A stretch of 64,000 bases of DNA, taken from the NCBI RefSeq assembly GCF_028746185.1, contig NZ_JAQIVH010000003.1, positions 186,001-250,000 on the forward strand, written 5' to 3'. The notes beneath the pieces were generated by a model that saw only the letters and a program-made list of their open reading frames with translations, did not search any database and was not told the DNA's origin. A program made the translations under genes and the position numbers. This document shows positions 18,405-27,220 of this stretch, one piece after another (positions within the stretch are counted from its first letter, which is position 1; every line of letters starts with the position of its first letter). This DNA is from Paenibacillus_E qinlingensis. Its GTDB lineage: Bacteria > Bacillota > Bacilli > Paenibacillales > NBRC-103111.

Positions 18405-19248
18405 TTCGTCCAAACAGATCACGAATCTACTCACCTTTGACATTGAAGAATGGTTTCACGCGAATTATGATGGGGTGACGGCAGACCGTACGAAGGGATC
18501 TAGATTCCGTGCCCACATGGATACCCTACTTCAAATGTGCAGCGATGCGGGGTGTAAAGCGACCTTTTTCACACTTGGCTGTATTGGGGAGGATTACCCG
18601 GATATCGTGAAGGCTATCGCGCGTGAAGGTCATGATGTCGCCTCTCATGGGTATGCTCACGAATTAGCCTATAAGCAAACCAGAGAAGAGTTTCGTGAGG
18701 ATGTCCAGAAATCAGTGGATATTCTCGAGAATCTAACAGGTACAAAGGTTCTTGGCTATCGGGCGCCGTCATGGTCAATCGTTGAAAGCAATCTCCATTA
18801 CCTTGAAGTACTGGAAGAGCTGGGCCTTCTGTATGATGCTAGTATTTTTCCTGTCAAAACGTTTCTTTATGGGATTCCTACAGCGAAGAAGGAGATCCAT
18901 AAGCCGATAGTGAACGGGAGGGAACTTAATCTCTACGAGGTTCCGATGTCTGTTATGCGCGTTGCTGGTAGGAATGTGGGTTATTCCGGCGGGTTTTACT
19001 TTAGGTTTTTCCCTGAATTCATCATTCGAAAAGCTATTCAATCAGCCAATCGTCAAGGAAAGAGCTCCATAGTCTATTTGCATCCGCGCGAAATTGATAC
19101 GAGGGAACATAAGCTGGATCTTCCCAGCAAGGAGCATTTTATTCATTACTACAATATCAAAGGTACCAAAGCCAAGCTTGCCAACATGTTGGAGGCATTC
19201 GCGTTTACGTCAATCTCGGAGCATTTGAAAAGGCAGTATACAAATTGA
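18397..19248 (+). CDS. polysaccharide deacetylase (NodB/CE4, DUF3473 type)
   Basis: A 283-aa cytosolic-looking deacetylase. The NodB motifs are visible: TFDIEEWFH with the catalytic Asp, SHGYAHE with the metal-binding His pair, and RAPSWS. A C-terminal YLHPREID resembles the DUF3473 ending of PEP-CTERM/XrtA-associated deacetylases. No signal peptide, so it probably acts on an intracellular lipid-linked sugar. Last gene of the cassette. Confidence 0.82.
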   Translation: MSNSSKQITNLLTFDIEEWFHANYDGVTADRTKGSRFRAHMDTLLQMCSDAGCKATFFTLGCIGEDYPDIVKAIAREGHDVASHGYAHELAYKQTREEFREDVQKSVDILENLTGTKVLGYRAPSWSIVESNLHYLEVLEELGLLYDASIFPVKTFLYGIPTAKKEIHKPIVNGRELNLYEVPMSVMRVAGRNVGYSGGFYFRFFPEFIIRKAIQSANRQGKSSIVYLHPREIDTREHKLDLPSKEHFIHYYNIKGTKAKLANMLEAFAFTSISEHLKRQYTN

Positions 19249-19361
19249 ATATAATGGGTATCCGTTAGAAGAGATGATTAGAAGTTGCTCAGACATACAT
19301 TAAGGAGTACATTTATGTATTGAAATGGATGCTCATGTAGGAGTAAAGGAGATCGAAATCT

Positions 19362-21158
19362 ATGACGTATACCTCACATAGAAATAAATTAACGGATGTC
19401 AGCCGTAAACTGGCTAAAGTTGCCATGGGAGCAGAAGCTGCGGATCTTGTTATTCAAAATGGTACGTTAGTCAATGTGTATTCTGGCGAACTTATTGCCC
19501 ATATGGATATCGCGATTGCAGCGGGACGAATTGCTTTCATCGGAAGAGCTGATCATACGATCGGGGACAAGACAGTCGTAATCGATGCGAAAGGGCAATA
19601 CATGGTGCCAGGTTTGCTGGATGGTCACATGCATGTGGAAAGCACGATGCTTTCCGTGACGGAATTCGCCAAAGCGGCGATCGTCAAAGGGACGACTGGG
19701 ATTTTCATGGACCCGCATGAGATCGCGAATGTGTTCGGATCCGAAGGGGTTAGACTTATGCATGAAGAGGGGCAGCCTCTGCCGCTCAAAGTGTTCACGA
19801 CCTTCCCTTCCTGTGTGCCAGCAACGAATGATTTGGAAGATGGCGGTGCTACCTTAGAGGTAGCTGATATTCAAGCGGGACTCCAGTGGGACAATGTGGT
19901 GGGACTAGGTGAAGTGATGAACTTCCCAGGTGTTGTGTTCGGAGATCCCAAAATGTGCGGAGAAATCGAAGCTACGCTGCAAAGCGGGAAAACAGTGACA
20001 GGACATTTCCCAAGTGAAGATGATCATATGCTTCAAGCTTATCTCGCATCAGGTGTTACGTCGGACCATGAGACAGTAACCCGCGAGCAAGGTCTGCATA
20101 AGGTTCGCATGGGGATGCATCTCATGATTCGAGAAGGATCTGCGTGGCATGATGTCAAAGAGGTCATCAAGATCGTCACGGAGGATGGCGTTAATACGTC
20201 CAATATCTCCCTCGTTACCGATGATGTGAATCCGCAGACGCTTGTGGAGAAAGGGCATCTCAATCATGTGGCACGACGCGCAATGGAAGAAGGGGTTTCT
20301 CCAATCACTGCGATCCAAATGGTCACCATTAATGTGGCGCGATATTTTAAGCTGGAGCATGATGTGGGATCCATCACACCGGGGAAATGTGCAGACATCC
20401 TCTTGATGGAAGATTTGCAGAAAATGGAGCCTTCCATGGTCATTACGGATGGGCAAGTCATTGCGGAGCAAGGTGAGCTAGCAGTCGAATTCCCTGTGTT
20501 TACGTACCCGGCCCATATTCGCAATTCGATGAACGTGAAGCGGGAGCTGACGGCGGAGGACTTTAAGTTTAGGGCGGCTAGGGAGCAGGAGAAAACGAAA
20601 GTCAATGTGATCCGCGTGATCGAAAATAGTGCGAGAACCGAGAAGATGACGGCAGAGCTCGCCATTGGGCAAGGGATCGTCCTGCCGGATGTCGAGCAAG
20701 ACATTGTTCGCCTAGCCTGTATCGAGCGGCATCGAGGTACAGGTCAAATCTCACTTGCTTTTGCCCATGGCTTTGGCGTGAAGTCTGGCGCGGTGGCCTC
20801 TACGGTGGCCCATGACAGTCACAATCTGCTTGTGATGGGGATTGATGAAGCGGATATGGCGTTCGCTGCGAATGAGCTTGTGAAGCTTGGCGGTGGCATG
20901 ATCGTTGTGGAAAATGGCCAAGTGCTGGCCCAAGTCCAGATGACGATCGCAGGCCTGATGTCAGAGAAAACACTGCCTGAAGTCGTCAAGGAAGTCGCTC
21001 AGATGGACAAAGCATGGCAGCACATCGGATGTTCCATGAATGCACCGTTCATGACGTTTTCTCTCATTGCTCTGCCTGTGATTCCCGAGATTCGCATTTC
21101 GAATCGGGGGCTGGTGGATGTGACTCAGTTTAAGCTGATCGATGTGGAGATTATCTAA
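19362..21158 (+). CDS. ade: adenine deaminase
   Basis: A 598-aa amidohydrolase that converts adenine to hypoxanthine in purine salvage. Metal-binding motifs are GLLDGHMHVEST, DPHEIANV and SGVTSDHETV, and the C-terminal domain contains HDSHNLLVMG and GGGM, all characteristic of the Ade/AdeC family. Length is normal. AAAGGAGA lies about 11 bases before the ATG. It stands alone with a terminator right behind it. The common B. subtilis-type purine riboswitch is not seen in the 113 bases upstream. Confidence 0.93.
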   Translation: MTYTSHRNKLTDVSRKLAKVAMGAEAADLVIQNGTLVNVYSGELIAHMDIAIAAGRIAFIGRADHTIGDKTVVIDAKGQYMVPGLLDGHMHVESTMLSVTEFAKAAIVKGTTGIFMDPHEIANVFGSEGVRLMHEEGQPLPLKVFTTFPSCVPATNDLEDGGATLEVADIQAGLQWDNVVGLGEVMNFPGVVFGDPKMCGEIEATLQSGKTVTGHFPSEDDHMLQAYLASGVTSDHETVTREQGLHKVRMGMHLMIREGSAWHDVKEVIKIVTEDGVNTSNISLVTDDVNPQTLVEKGHLNHVARRAMEEGVSPITAIQMVTINVARYFKLEHDVGSITPGKCADILLMEDLQKMEPSMVITDGQVIAEQGELAVEFPVFTYPAHIRNSMNVKRELTAEDFKFRAAREQEKTKVNVIRVIENSARTEKMTAELAIGQGIVLPDVEQDIVRLACIERHRGTGQISLAFAHGFGVKSGAVASTVAHDSHNLLVMGIDEADMAFAANELVKLGGGMIVVENGQVLAQVQMTIAGLMSEKTLPEVVKEVAQMDKAWQHIGCSMNAPFMTFSLIALPVIPEIRISNRGLVDVTQFKLIDVEII

Positions 21159-21185
21159 ACAATCCATAAAATTCGAACCTTGTCT

Positions 21186-21217
21186 GAACATTAGAGCATT
21201 ATTCTAATGTTCTTTTT
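21186..21217 (+). terminator. rho-independent terminator of ade
   Basis: GAACATTAGA (21186-21195) and TCTAATGTTC (21203-21212) form a perfect 10-bp stem followed by T5 or more. Confidence 0.9.
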
Positions 21218-21305
21218 TCTGCATGGCGTTACCAGTATTTATAATGGATTTCAAAAAAATAGGGCAAACTGAAACGAACTTATCACATCAAGGTGGTGTA
21301 CTCCA

Positions 21306-23132
21306 TTGTTGACTGATTTGAAGCGTTTGTTAATAGGCCAGCCATTGAAATCTCATGAATTAGGCGAGCAGAAGTTAAATAAGAAGAAAGCGTTGGCTAT
21401 CCTTTCTTCAGATGCACTCTCCTCGGTAGCTTATGGTCCTGAACAGATTCTAATTGTCTTGATTACGATTAGCGCAGCGGCGTTCTGGTACACAGTCCCT
21501 ATCGCTTGCGGTGTTCTGTTTCTCCTAGTAGCTCTTATTTTGTCCTATCGACAAATCATCTTTGCTTACCCGCAAGGGGGAGGTGCCTATGTCGTCTCGA
21601 AAGAGAACCTTGGCATGAACGCAGGGTTGTTTGCGGGCGGCTCCTTATTGGTCGATTACATCTTGACTGTAGCGGTTAGCATATCCGCGGGTACCGATGC
21701 GATTACATCAGCTTTTCCAACCTTACATAGTTACACCGTACCGATTGCTCTGGCACTCGTCTTGTTTATCACCATCCTCAATCTGCGCGGAATCACGGAG
21801 TCGGCCTCCATTTTGGCGTATCCCGTATATTTGTTTGTGATCGCATTATTGATCCTAATTGGTATTGGCTTGTTTAAGATCTTTACAGGTCAAATTTCTC
21901 CTGATTTGCATACTCCTTTGGGGACACCGGTTGCGGGCATTTCCTTATTCATCTTGTTAAGGGCCTTCTCCTCTGGCAGCTCGGCATTAACAGGGGTTGA
22001 GGCGATATCCAATGCGATTCCGAACTTTAAGTCGCCTGCCCCGAACAATGCTTCCAAAACATTAATGGCCATGGGCATGTTATTGGCGATTTTGTTCGCT
22101 GGCATCATCTATTTGGCTTACTACTACGGTATTGCTCCGACCGAGAAGGAAACGGTTGTTTCTCAGATTGCGACGGTGACATTTGGCCGAGGACTGATGT
22201 ATTATATCGTCCAAGGTACTACCGCGATGATTCTTGTTCTCGCCGCGAATACGGGCTATTCCGCATTTCCTTTGCTCGCAGTTAATCTGGCCAAAGATAA
22301 ATTTATCGCTAGAATGTTTACGATGCGCGGCGACAGATTGGGTTATTCGAATGGGATTATCTTTTTAGCCGTCACCTCGATGTTGTTAATTATCGTGTTC
22401 AAAGGGCAGACCGAGCAGTTAATCCCGCTCTATGCCGTGGGGGTATTCATCCCTTTTACACTGGCTCAGACAGGCATGCTGGTGAAATGGATACGGGAGA
22501 AGCCGAGAGGTTGGTTTCTCAAATTATCAGTTAATTTGGTGGGCGCAATTATGAGCTTCATCGTCATGATGATCTTCTTTATCACCAAATTCGGACAAGT
22601 GTGGAGTGTGCTCATTTTCCTGCCGCTCATCGTTTTCATTTTTCATCAAATCAAAAAGCACTACGATGCGATTGCTGAACAATTGCGACTCACTTCTTGT
22701 GAACCTGTCATCCCAATTGAGGGGAATGTCATGATTGTGCCTGTAGCTGGTTTCACACATGTGGTGGAGAACTCGTTAAACTACGCCAAATCACTGTCAC
22801 CGGATCAAATTATTGCGGTGTATGTGGCTTTTGAACGGGACGATGAGAAAAAGTTCGAGGAAAAGTGGCAGAAGTGGCAGCCCGATGTGCGTTTGGTCAC
22901 GCTGCATTCCCATTATCGAAGCATTGTCCATCCACTGACTAAATTCATTGATACCGTGGAACATAAGGCGTCGGAGTCTAATTTCAGGGTAACCGTGATC
23001 ATCCCGCAGTTTATACCGAAGAAGAATTGGCATAATATTTTGCATAATCAATCCAGCTTGCTGATTAGGGCGTTCCTGCTGTATAAGCGGAACTTGATTG
23101 TGACGACCGTGCCGTATCATTTGAAAAAGTAA
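21306..23132 (+). CDS. kimA: KimA-type high-affinity potassium importer
   Basis: A 608-aa APC-superfamily transporter with about 12 membrane helices and a cytosolic C-terminal domain. It matches B. subtilis KimA (YdaO) closely from memory: SSDALSSVAYGPEQILIVL at the start, YRQIIFAYPQGGGAYVVSKE and LVDYILTVAVSISAGTDAI. KimA imports K+ with protons and is inhibited by c-di-AMP. Translation starts at TTG 21306 behind AAGGTGGTG. In B. subtilis its mRNA carries the c-di-AMP riboswitch; here only 88 bases separate the ade terminator from the start, too few for that element, and the element stands about 1 kb downstream before another gene. Confidence 0.88.
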   Translation: MLTDLKRLLIGQPLKSHELGEQKLNKKKALAILSSDALSSVAYGPEQILIVLITISAAAFWYTVPIACGVLFLLVALILSYRQIIFAYPQGGGAYVVSKENLGMNAGLFAGGSLLVDYILTVAVSISAGTDAITSAFPTLHSYTVPIALALVLFITILNLRGITESASILAYPVYLFVIALLILIGIGLFKIFTGQISPDLHTPLGTPVAGISLFILLRAFSSGSSALTGVEAISNAIPNFKSPAPNNASKTLMAMGMLLAILFAGIIYLAYYYGIAPTEKETVVSQIATVTFGRGLMYYIVQGTTAMILVLAANTGYSAFPLLAVNLAKDKFIARMFTMRGDRLGYSNGIIFLAVTSMLLIIVFKGQTEQLIPLYAVGVFIPFTLAQTGMLVKWIREKPRGWFLKLSVNLVGAIMSFIVMMIFFITKFGQVWSVLIFLPLIVFIFHQIKKHYDAIAEQLRLTSCEPVIPIEGNVMIVPVAGFTHVVENSLNYAKSLSPDQIIAVYVAFERDDEKKFEEKWQKWQPDVRLVTLHSHYRSIVHPLTKFIDTVEHKASESNFRVTVIIPQFIPKKNWHNILHNQSSLLIRAFLLYKRNLIVTTVPYHLKK

Positions 23133-23150
23133 AGCGGGTGCGCCGGCATC

Positions 23151-23230
23151 CATTAGTCCGATATCGCCGAACTAAATCGCCCCAAACACCCCTCACACAG
23201 GGAAAAAGGGGCTGAGAAATCGGACTAATG
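23151..23230. repeat. 12-bp inverted repeat with long loop
   Basis: CATTAGTCCGAT (23151-23162) and ATCGGACTAATG (23219-23230) are perfectly complementary across a 56-base loop, just behind kimA. It may be an interspersed repeat or an mRNA-end structure; it lacks a T run, so it is not a terminator by itself. Confidence 0.6.
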
Positions 23231-23243
23231 CTGAAGATGAAAC

Positions 23244-23287
23244 GAAAAAAGGGCAGTCCTTACTTCACAGTAGGGCTGCCCTTTTTC
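23244..23287. terminator. bidirectional terminator
   Basis: AAAAAAGGGCAG pairs with CTGCCCTTTTT around 23263-23275. It can serve kimA from the left; the last codons of the minus-strand gene lie within it. Confidence 0.75.
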
Positions 23288-23784
23288 ATCAATGTTTCCA
23301 TCTGATGCTCTTCACTCACCCGCTTCATGAACACATGAAGCTCTTCCTCTGTTTCACAGACTGCCACATGTTCCAACCAAACAAAGAATTTCTTCTTCAG
23401 TATGGCTGAAACATGGAGGGGGTAAGTCTCCCGCGATTTGATGATATACAAACCTGAGGAAACGTCATTCCAAGGTGACTTGAATATCGTACGAATCGAT
23501 AATCGAGTCCGAGTCTCCCAATCCTGTTTTTTTTGCAGGTTTCTTATCGACTGATACATTCTCATAATGATCTGATTATCAGATATTTGGGTCCATTTGG
23601 ATAACCCGGTTTGGATAACGTTGTGAGTGATCTCAGACTCTTCTTTAGAAAACCAGTATCCAACAATAATAGGGAAACGATTATTTTCTTCGAGCCATAA
23701 GACACCGAACCAATCGTAATCTAGATCAATCGGATTCAACATATGAGGTAGTATTCCTAAATAATAACGTGGTAAGGAAGTCAT
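23260..23784 (-). CDS. unknown 174-aa protein
   Basis: A soluble, Trp- and Lys-rich protein without signal peptide or membrane helix. I recognise no family. The ATG at 23784 has AAAAAGGAGAA in front at proper distance; the frame is open for 35 further codons upstream, but these have no initiation signal. Monocistronic, convergent to kimA and divergent from the riboswitch region. Confidence 0.6.
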   Translation of the reverse strand: MTSLPRYYLGILPHMLNPIDLDYDWFGVLWLEENNRFPIIVGYWFSKEESEITHNVIQTGLSKWTQISDNQIIMRMYQSIRNLQKKQDWETRTRLSIRTIFKSPWNDVSSGLYIIKSRETYPLHVSAILKKKFFVWLEHVAVCETEEELHVFMKRVSEEHQMETLMKKGSPTVK

Positions 23785-24077
23785 GGCAGTTCTCCTTTTT
23801 GACTTAATCTCAAAGTCGGCAGCGATTGAATATATGCCATTATTGTAGGTTGGAACGCTATAAAAAGGGGGTAAAGAATGACTAGCCAACGTATAAAAAT
23901 AGAATAAAAATGGTGAAAACGAGAGTAAACCGACGTATTTCTATGGAAAATACATGTGATGTATTAATGGGCGCGCTTTCATTAGCACTAAGTGCCACAG
24001 AATGCGAAATAAGTATCTCCCAAGCATTTTACATTCAAGAGCAATCGGCGTAAGATTCGGTTCAACAACAGATCGCA

Positions 24078-24250
24078 TTCAAGCAAAACGCTGAGTTCCC
24101 GTAAGGGAAACGGGGGAACCAATCGATTGGATACAGTATCGGTTTCTCGGGGTGAATCTAAAGCAAGCGCAGCTTGCTAAGGTAGGGCACTTCCAAGCCC
24201 GAATCCGACAGCTAACCTCGTAAGCGCATTGGGAGAGAACGCCTTCTTTT
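24078..24250 (+). ncRNA. cyclic-di-AMP riboswitch (ydaO/yuaA class)
   Basis: The conserved blocks of this class appear in order: AACGCTGAGTTCCCG (from about 24088), GGGGGAACC, CGGGGTGAATC (about 24154), CAAGCCCGAATCCGACAGCTAACCTCGTAAGCG split over 24193-24226, and GGGAGAGAAC at the end. The CCGAATCCG-CAGCTAACCTCGTAGGC-like core is diagnostic. Known members bind c-di-AMP and turn expression off, mostly of potassium-uptake and cell-wall genes. A terminator follows, then the 153-aa gene. Confidence 0.92.
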
Positions 24251-24260
24251 CGTGCCCTCC

Positions 24261-24330
24261 GCAGCGCGTGAATTCACGCTGCTTCGAAGCTCGAGAGTAG
24301 AGATTCTCTGCTCTTTGGCTTCTTTTTGTT
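24261..24330 (+). terminator. riboswitch expression platform: two hairpins, terminator
   Basis: A first near-perfect hairpin (24261-24282, centred on CGTGAATTCACG) is followed by AGAGTAGAG-ATT-CTCTGCTCT (24294-24314, one G-T pair) and then a TTCTTTTTG run. The second hairpin is the probable intrinsic terminator used in the ligand-bound OFF state. Confidence 0.7.
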
Positions 24331-24375
24331 GTTCACCAATTTTGTTGTTCACCTATTGAGGAGAGTGAATCTATT

Positions 24376-24837
24376 ATGTATCCCGAACCCCTAACGCTAG
24401 TAAGAGAATCAGATGAGTGTACGAAGAAATGTCAGATCACCCGTATTGAATGTTTTCGCTTTGATTGTGAATTAGCGGATCAATTGCAGCCTGGGCATGG
24501 AACGGACTGTCATTGCGGCATCCTGACGATTTCAACAAATCTTGGAACATGTGGAGTAGGGCAATTCGTGATTCCATGTGGCAACCTTAAGGGGGATTTC
24601 GTCCAGTGGGCGGTTGTTTTTCAAAAACTCAAAGGTCTAACCCTTAAGGACGGTTTGCAGTACGTTCATCAGAAACGTGAGGTTTGGGGAGAAGTACGAA
24701 CACAATTAATGGCATCTGCACTAACCAATTTATCTGAAAAGCTAGAGAGCTCATCAACTACCGTTGAACCAGAACTAAGTTTCCTTAGGGATCGCACTTA
24801 TCTATTTGATCATTCTGGGGCCTATATTTCTTTCTAA
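24376..24837 (+). CDS. unknown 153-aa protein under riboswitch control
   Basis: A soluble protein with seven Cys, most in the first 80 residues (ECTKKC, RIECFRFDC, TDCHCG). The pattern KITRIE-like start followed by ILTISTNLGTCGVGQF faintly resembles the N-terminal capping domain of enolase-superfamily enzymes, but the catalytic barrel is absent, so I do not assign a function. GAGGAGAG precedes the ATG. It is the only gene between the c-di-AMP riboswitch and a terminator, so c-di-AMP and therefore osmotic or potassium state should set its level. Potassium- or wall-related function is inference. Confidence 0.65.
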   Translation: MYPEPLTLVRESDECTKKCQITRIECFRFDCELADQLQPGHGTDCHCGILTISTNLGTCGVGQFVIPCGNLKGDFVQWAVVFQKLKGLTLKDGLQYVHQKREVWGEVRTQLMASALTNLSEKLESSSTTVEPELSFLRDRTYLFDHSGAYISF

Positions 24838-24855
24838 GATTACGGCGTATTGTAG

Positions 24856-24901
24856 AAAAAGCACTTCAACCACTTCTTTAGAGTGGGGGAGGTGCTTTTT
24901 T
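24856..24901 (+). terminator. rho-independent terminator
   Basis: AAAAAGCACTTCAACCACT and AGTGGGGGAGGTGCTTTTTT form a long, slightly imperfect stem with a T6 run. It ends the riboswitch transcript before the kdp promoter. Confidence 0.85.
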
Positions 24902-24916
24902 GGCTTCCGTATATCC

Positions 24917-24987
24917 TATTTTTATACTTTTTTTATGCGGACCACACAGATTCTTTACCCCCTTTTTATACAGATCGGCGTTACAAT
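24917..24987 (+). promoter_or_regulatory. candidate KdpE operator and kdp promoter
   Basis: TTTTTATACTTTTTTTA (24919-24935) matches, from memory, the KdpE binding site of the E. coli kdpFABC promoter over the whole stretch. It consists of direct TTTATA/TTTTAT half sites at OmpR-family spacing. A second shorter copy, CTTTTTATAC, follows at 24962-24971, and a possible -10 (TACAAT) at 24982-24987 without a good -35, which is usual for response-regulator-activated promoters. Confidence 0.65.
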
Positions 24988-25014
24988 GTTTCAGGAAAGG
25001 GGGCGGTGATCATC

Positions 25015-25149
25015 ATGCAACGTGATTTTTTTGCTGATAGCTGCGCCAACCAAGGCAGGCGAGGCGTTTATGAAACATACAAAATTGGTTGTACTTCCTT
25101 TTGTTGCATTAACGAACAACAAGATGGAGAGAATCAAGTTAGAGGGTAA
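25015..25149 (+). CDS. possible 44-aa leader peptide of the kdp transcript
   Basis: AGGAAAGGGGG lies about 11 bases before ATG 25015. The 44-aa product is Cys-rich at its centre (GCTSFCC) and unlike anything I know. A second frame over the same bases is also open (from GTG 25022, 63 codons), so the coding status is unclear. It may be a leader ORF or chance. Confidence 0.25.
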   Translation: MQRDFFADSCANQGRRGVYETYKIGCTSFCCINEQQDGENQVRG

Positions 25150-25249
25150 GGGAGTCATGGATTCTAAAAATGGGGACCGTCAAGTTTCTACTACTATCTC
25201 TAAAAGAAAATAAAAATATAGATTCTGTTTGATTTGAAGGAGGTGTGTC

Positions 25250-25336
25250 ATGTTTAACGATGTAACGATGATTTTATTATTTGCAGTAACCTTTCTAGGA
25301 TTTTGGGGATTTGCGAAATATTGTGAAAAAGCATAA
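25250..25336 (+). CDS. 28-aa single-TM peptide ahead of kdpF
   Basis: AAGGAGGTGTGTC stands directly before the ATG. The product is 28 aa: short polar start, one hydrophobic helix (MILLFAVTFLGFWGFAKYC) and a charged end. Similar tiny membrane peptides ending in a (K/R)xC(E/D) pattern precede kdpF in several bacteria. It may be an extra small subunit of the Kdp ATPase or an assembly factor; that is inference. It begins the kdp operon 50 bases before kdpF. Confidence 0.65.
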   Translation: MFNDVTMILLFAVTFLGFWGFAKYCEKA

Positions 25337-25386
25337 GCGTAAGTTTACGAAGTCGATTTTCAAGAAAAACGTTAGGAGGCAATCAG

Positions 25387-25464
25387 ATGATCGTTATTGG
25401 ACTCATTGGATGTGCCATTATGGTATATCTCGGTTTTGTTTTAGTTAAACCAGAGAAATTTTAA
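25387..25464 (+). CDS. kdpF: KdpF, small subunit of the potassium ATPase
   Basis: A 25-aa peptide: one hydrophobic helix ending in VYLGFVLVKPEKF. The YLxxxLxxPEKF ending is the KdpF hallmark. KdpF stabilises the KdpABC complex in the membrane. GTTAGGAGGC is its ribosome binding site. kdpA follows after 41 bases. Confidence 0.9.
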   Translation: MIVIGLIGCAIMVYLGFVLVKPEKF

Positions 25465-25505
25465 TTGTAGATTATGAACTTACGTAAGCAGGGGGAGAAC
25501 CTACT

Positions 25506-27182
25506 ATGGGTATGGGATTGTTACAAGTAGTCGTCACACTAGGGATTATCATGCTTTTGGTAAAGCCTGTGGGCAGCTACTTGGTCAAAGTGTTTGGCTA
25601 TGAAAAGAGTGGCCTTGATCGGGTTTTTGGTCCTTTCGAGCGTGTATCTTATCGCATCATGGGCGTTAAAGAAGACGAAGCCATGGGGTGGAAAAAGTAT
25701 GTAGGAGCTGTCCTGTTAGTTAACTTTGTGATGATGCTTCTTATGTACGCTGTGTTTCGGCTTCAGAAATACTTACCGCTTAACCCTGATGGCATAGGTA
25801 ATATGCCTCCGGCACTCGCTTTCAATACAGCTGTTTCTTTCATTACCAATACGAACTGGCAAGCTTACAGCGGTGAAAATGCCATGTCCTATTTGTCACA
25901 AATGGTGGGACTTACGTTCCCGATGTTTACTTCGGCAGCAACTGGATTTGCTATTGCTGTTGCCTTCACACGCGGTCTAGTCGGCCGTCAAGATAATCTC
26001 GGGAATTTTTATGTGGATATAACGAGGGCGATTACACGCGTATTCCTGCCACTGAGCTTCATTGTTGCTTTGATTCTAGTTTTTCAAGGTGTTCCACAAA
26101 CCCTACTGGGTGCCGTACAAGCGACAACCATTGAAGGTGCTGGGCAAACCATTACCCGTGGTTTAGTTGCTTCTTTTGAATCTATTAAACACATAGGCAC
26201 CAACGGTGGTGGTTGGTTTGGCACGAATGCCGCGCATCCTTTTGAAAATCCAACACCTGTTGCCAATTTGATCCACATTATTTGTATGATGCTCCTGCCT
26301 ACATCGCTGGTGTACGCATTCGGACTCATGATCAAGAACAAGAAGCAAGGCTGGACGATCTTTGCTGCGATGGGAATTATTTTCGTAGTTATGGTCGCTA
26401 CGGTTTTCTATGCGGAATATAAAGGTGTGCCTGCGGTAGATGCGTTAGGCGTACATGGGAACATGGAAGGCAAAGAAGTTCGATTCGGACCATCCGAATC
26501 CGCGTTATTTACTGCCGTGACCACAGCTGCAACAACAGGTAGTGTCAACAATATGCATGAGTCACTTACACCTCTTGGAAGCATTGTTCCTTTTGCAGAA
26601 ATGATGTTGAACAATGTGTTCGGCGGTAAAGGAGTAGGCTTGTTAAACGGCTTGCTTTACTTGATCTTATCCGTGTTTATCTGCGGGTTAATGGTGGGGC
26701 GTACGCCAGAGTTTCTAGGTAAAAAGATTGAAGGGAAAGAGATTAAGCTAGCGGCCATCGCGATTCTTACCCATCCGCTTATCATTCTCGCACCGACAGC
26801 CTGGGCGCTGATTCGCCCTGAATCGATTACTTCCATAGCCAACCAGGGCACGCATGGTCTCTCTGAGGTGCTGTATGCCTTCACATCGGGTGCAGCTAAT
26901 AATGGATCGGCCTTTGGCGGCCTGACCGCGAACACGAACTTCTACAACTTGGGCATTGGGTTGGTGATGCTGTTTGGCCGTTACATTTCGATCATCGCGA
27001 TGCTGGCCATTGCGGGATCACTTGCTACGAAGCGAGTCGTTCCTGTTACAACGGGAACACTTCGGACGAACACGCCTTTATTTATGGGAATTATGATCAT
27101 GATCATTCTAGTTATTGGTGCTCTAACGTTCTTCCCGGCGCTGGCATTGGGGCCGATTGCTGAACATTTGGCTGCGCGTTAA
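25506..27182 (+). CDS. kdpA: KdpA, potassium-channel-like subunit
   Basis: A 558-aa protein with about ten membrane helices that selects and binds K+. Selectivity-loop motifs are visible in the four repeats: SFITNTNWQAYSGE, GTNGGGWFGTNAAHPFENP, TTAATTGSVNNMH and TSGAANNGSAFGG. Length is the family norm, and nothing is missing. It is in order with kdpF and kdpB. Confidence 0.97.
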   Translation: MGMGLLQVVVTLGIIMLLVKPVGSYLVKVFGYEKSGLDRVFGPFERVSYRIMGVKEDEAMGWKKYVGAVLLVNFVMMLLMYAVFRLQKYLPLNPDGIGNMPPALAFNTAVSFITNTNWQAYSGENAMSYLSQMVGLTFPMFTSAATGFAIAVAFTRGLVGRQDNLGNFYVDITRAITRVFLPLSFIVALILVFQGVPQTLLGAVQATTIEGAGQTITRGLVASFESIKHIGTNGGGWFGTNAAHPFENPTPVANLIHIICMMLLPTSLVYAFGLMIKNKKQGWTIFAAMGIIFVVMVATVFYAEYKGVPAVDALGVHGNMEGKEVRFGPSESALFTAVTTAATTGSVNNMHESLTPLGSIVPFAEMMLNNVFGGKGVGLLNGLLYLILSVFICGLMVGRTPEFLGKKIEGKEIKLAAIAILTHPLIILAPTAWALIRPESITSIANQGTHGLSEVLYAFTSGAANNGSAFGGLTANTNFYNLGIGLVMLFGRYISIIAMLAIAGSLATKRVVPVTTGTLRTNTPLFMGIMIMIILVIGALTFFPALALGPIAEHLAAR

Positions 27183-27220
27183 ACGGATAGACGTAATAGA
27201 GATGGAGGATTGATTGGACT

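Noticed and set aside
23910..24053. 47-codon plus-strand ORF before the riboswitch
   Set aside because: No ribosome binding site, and it lies in the probable riboswitch promoter region; likely chance.
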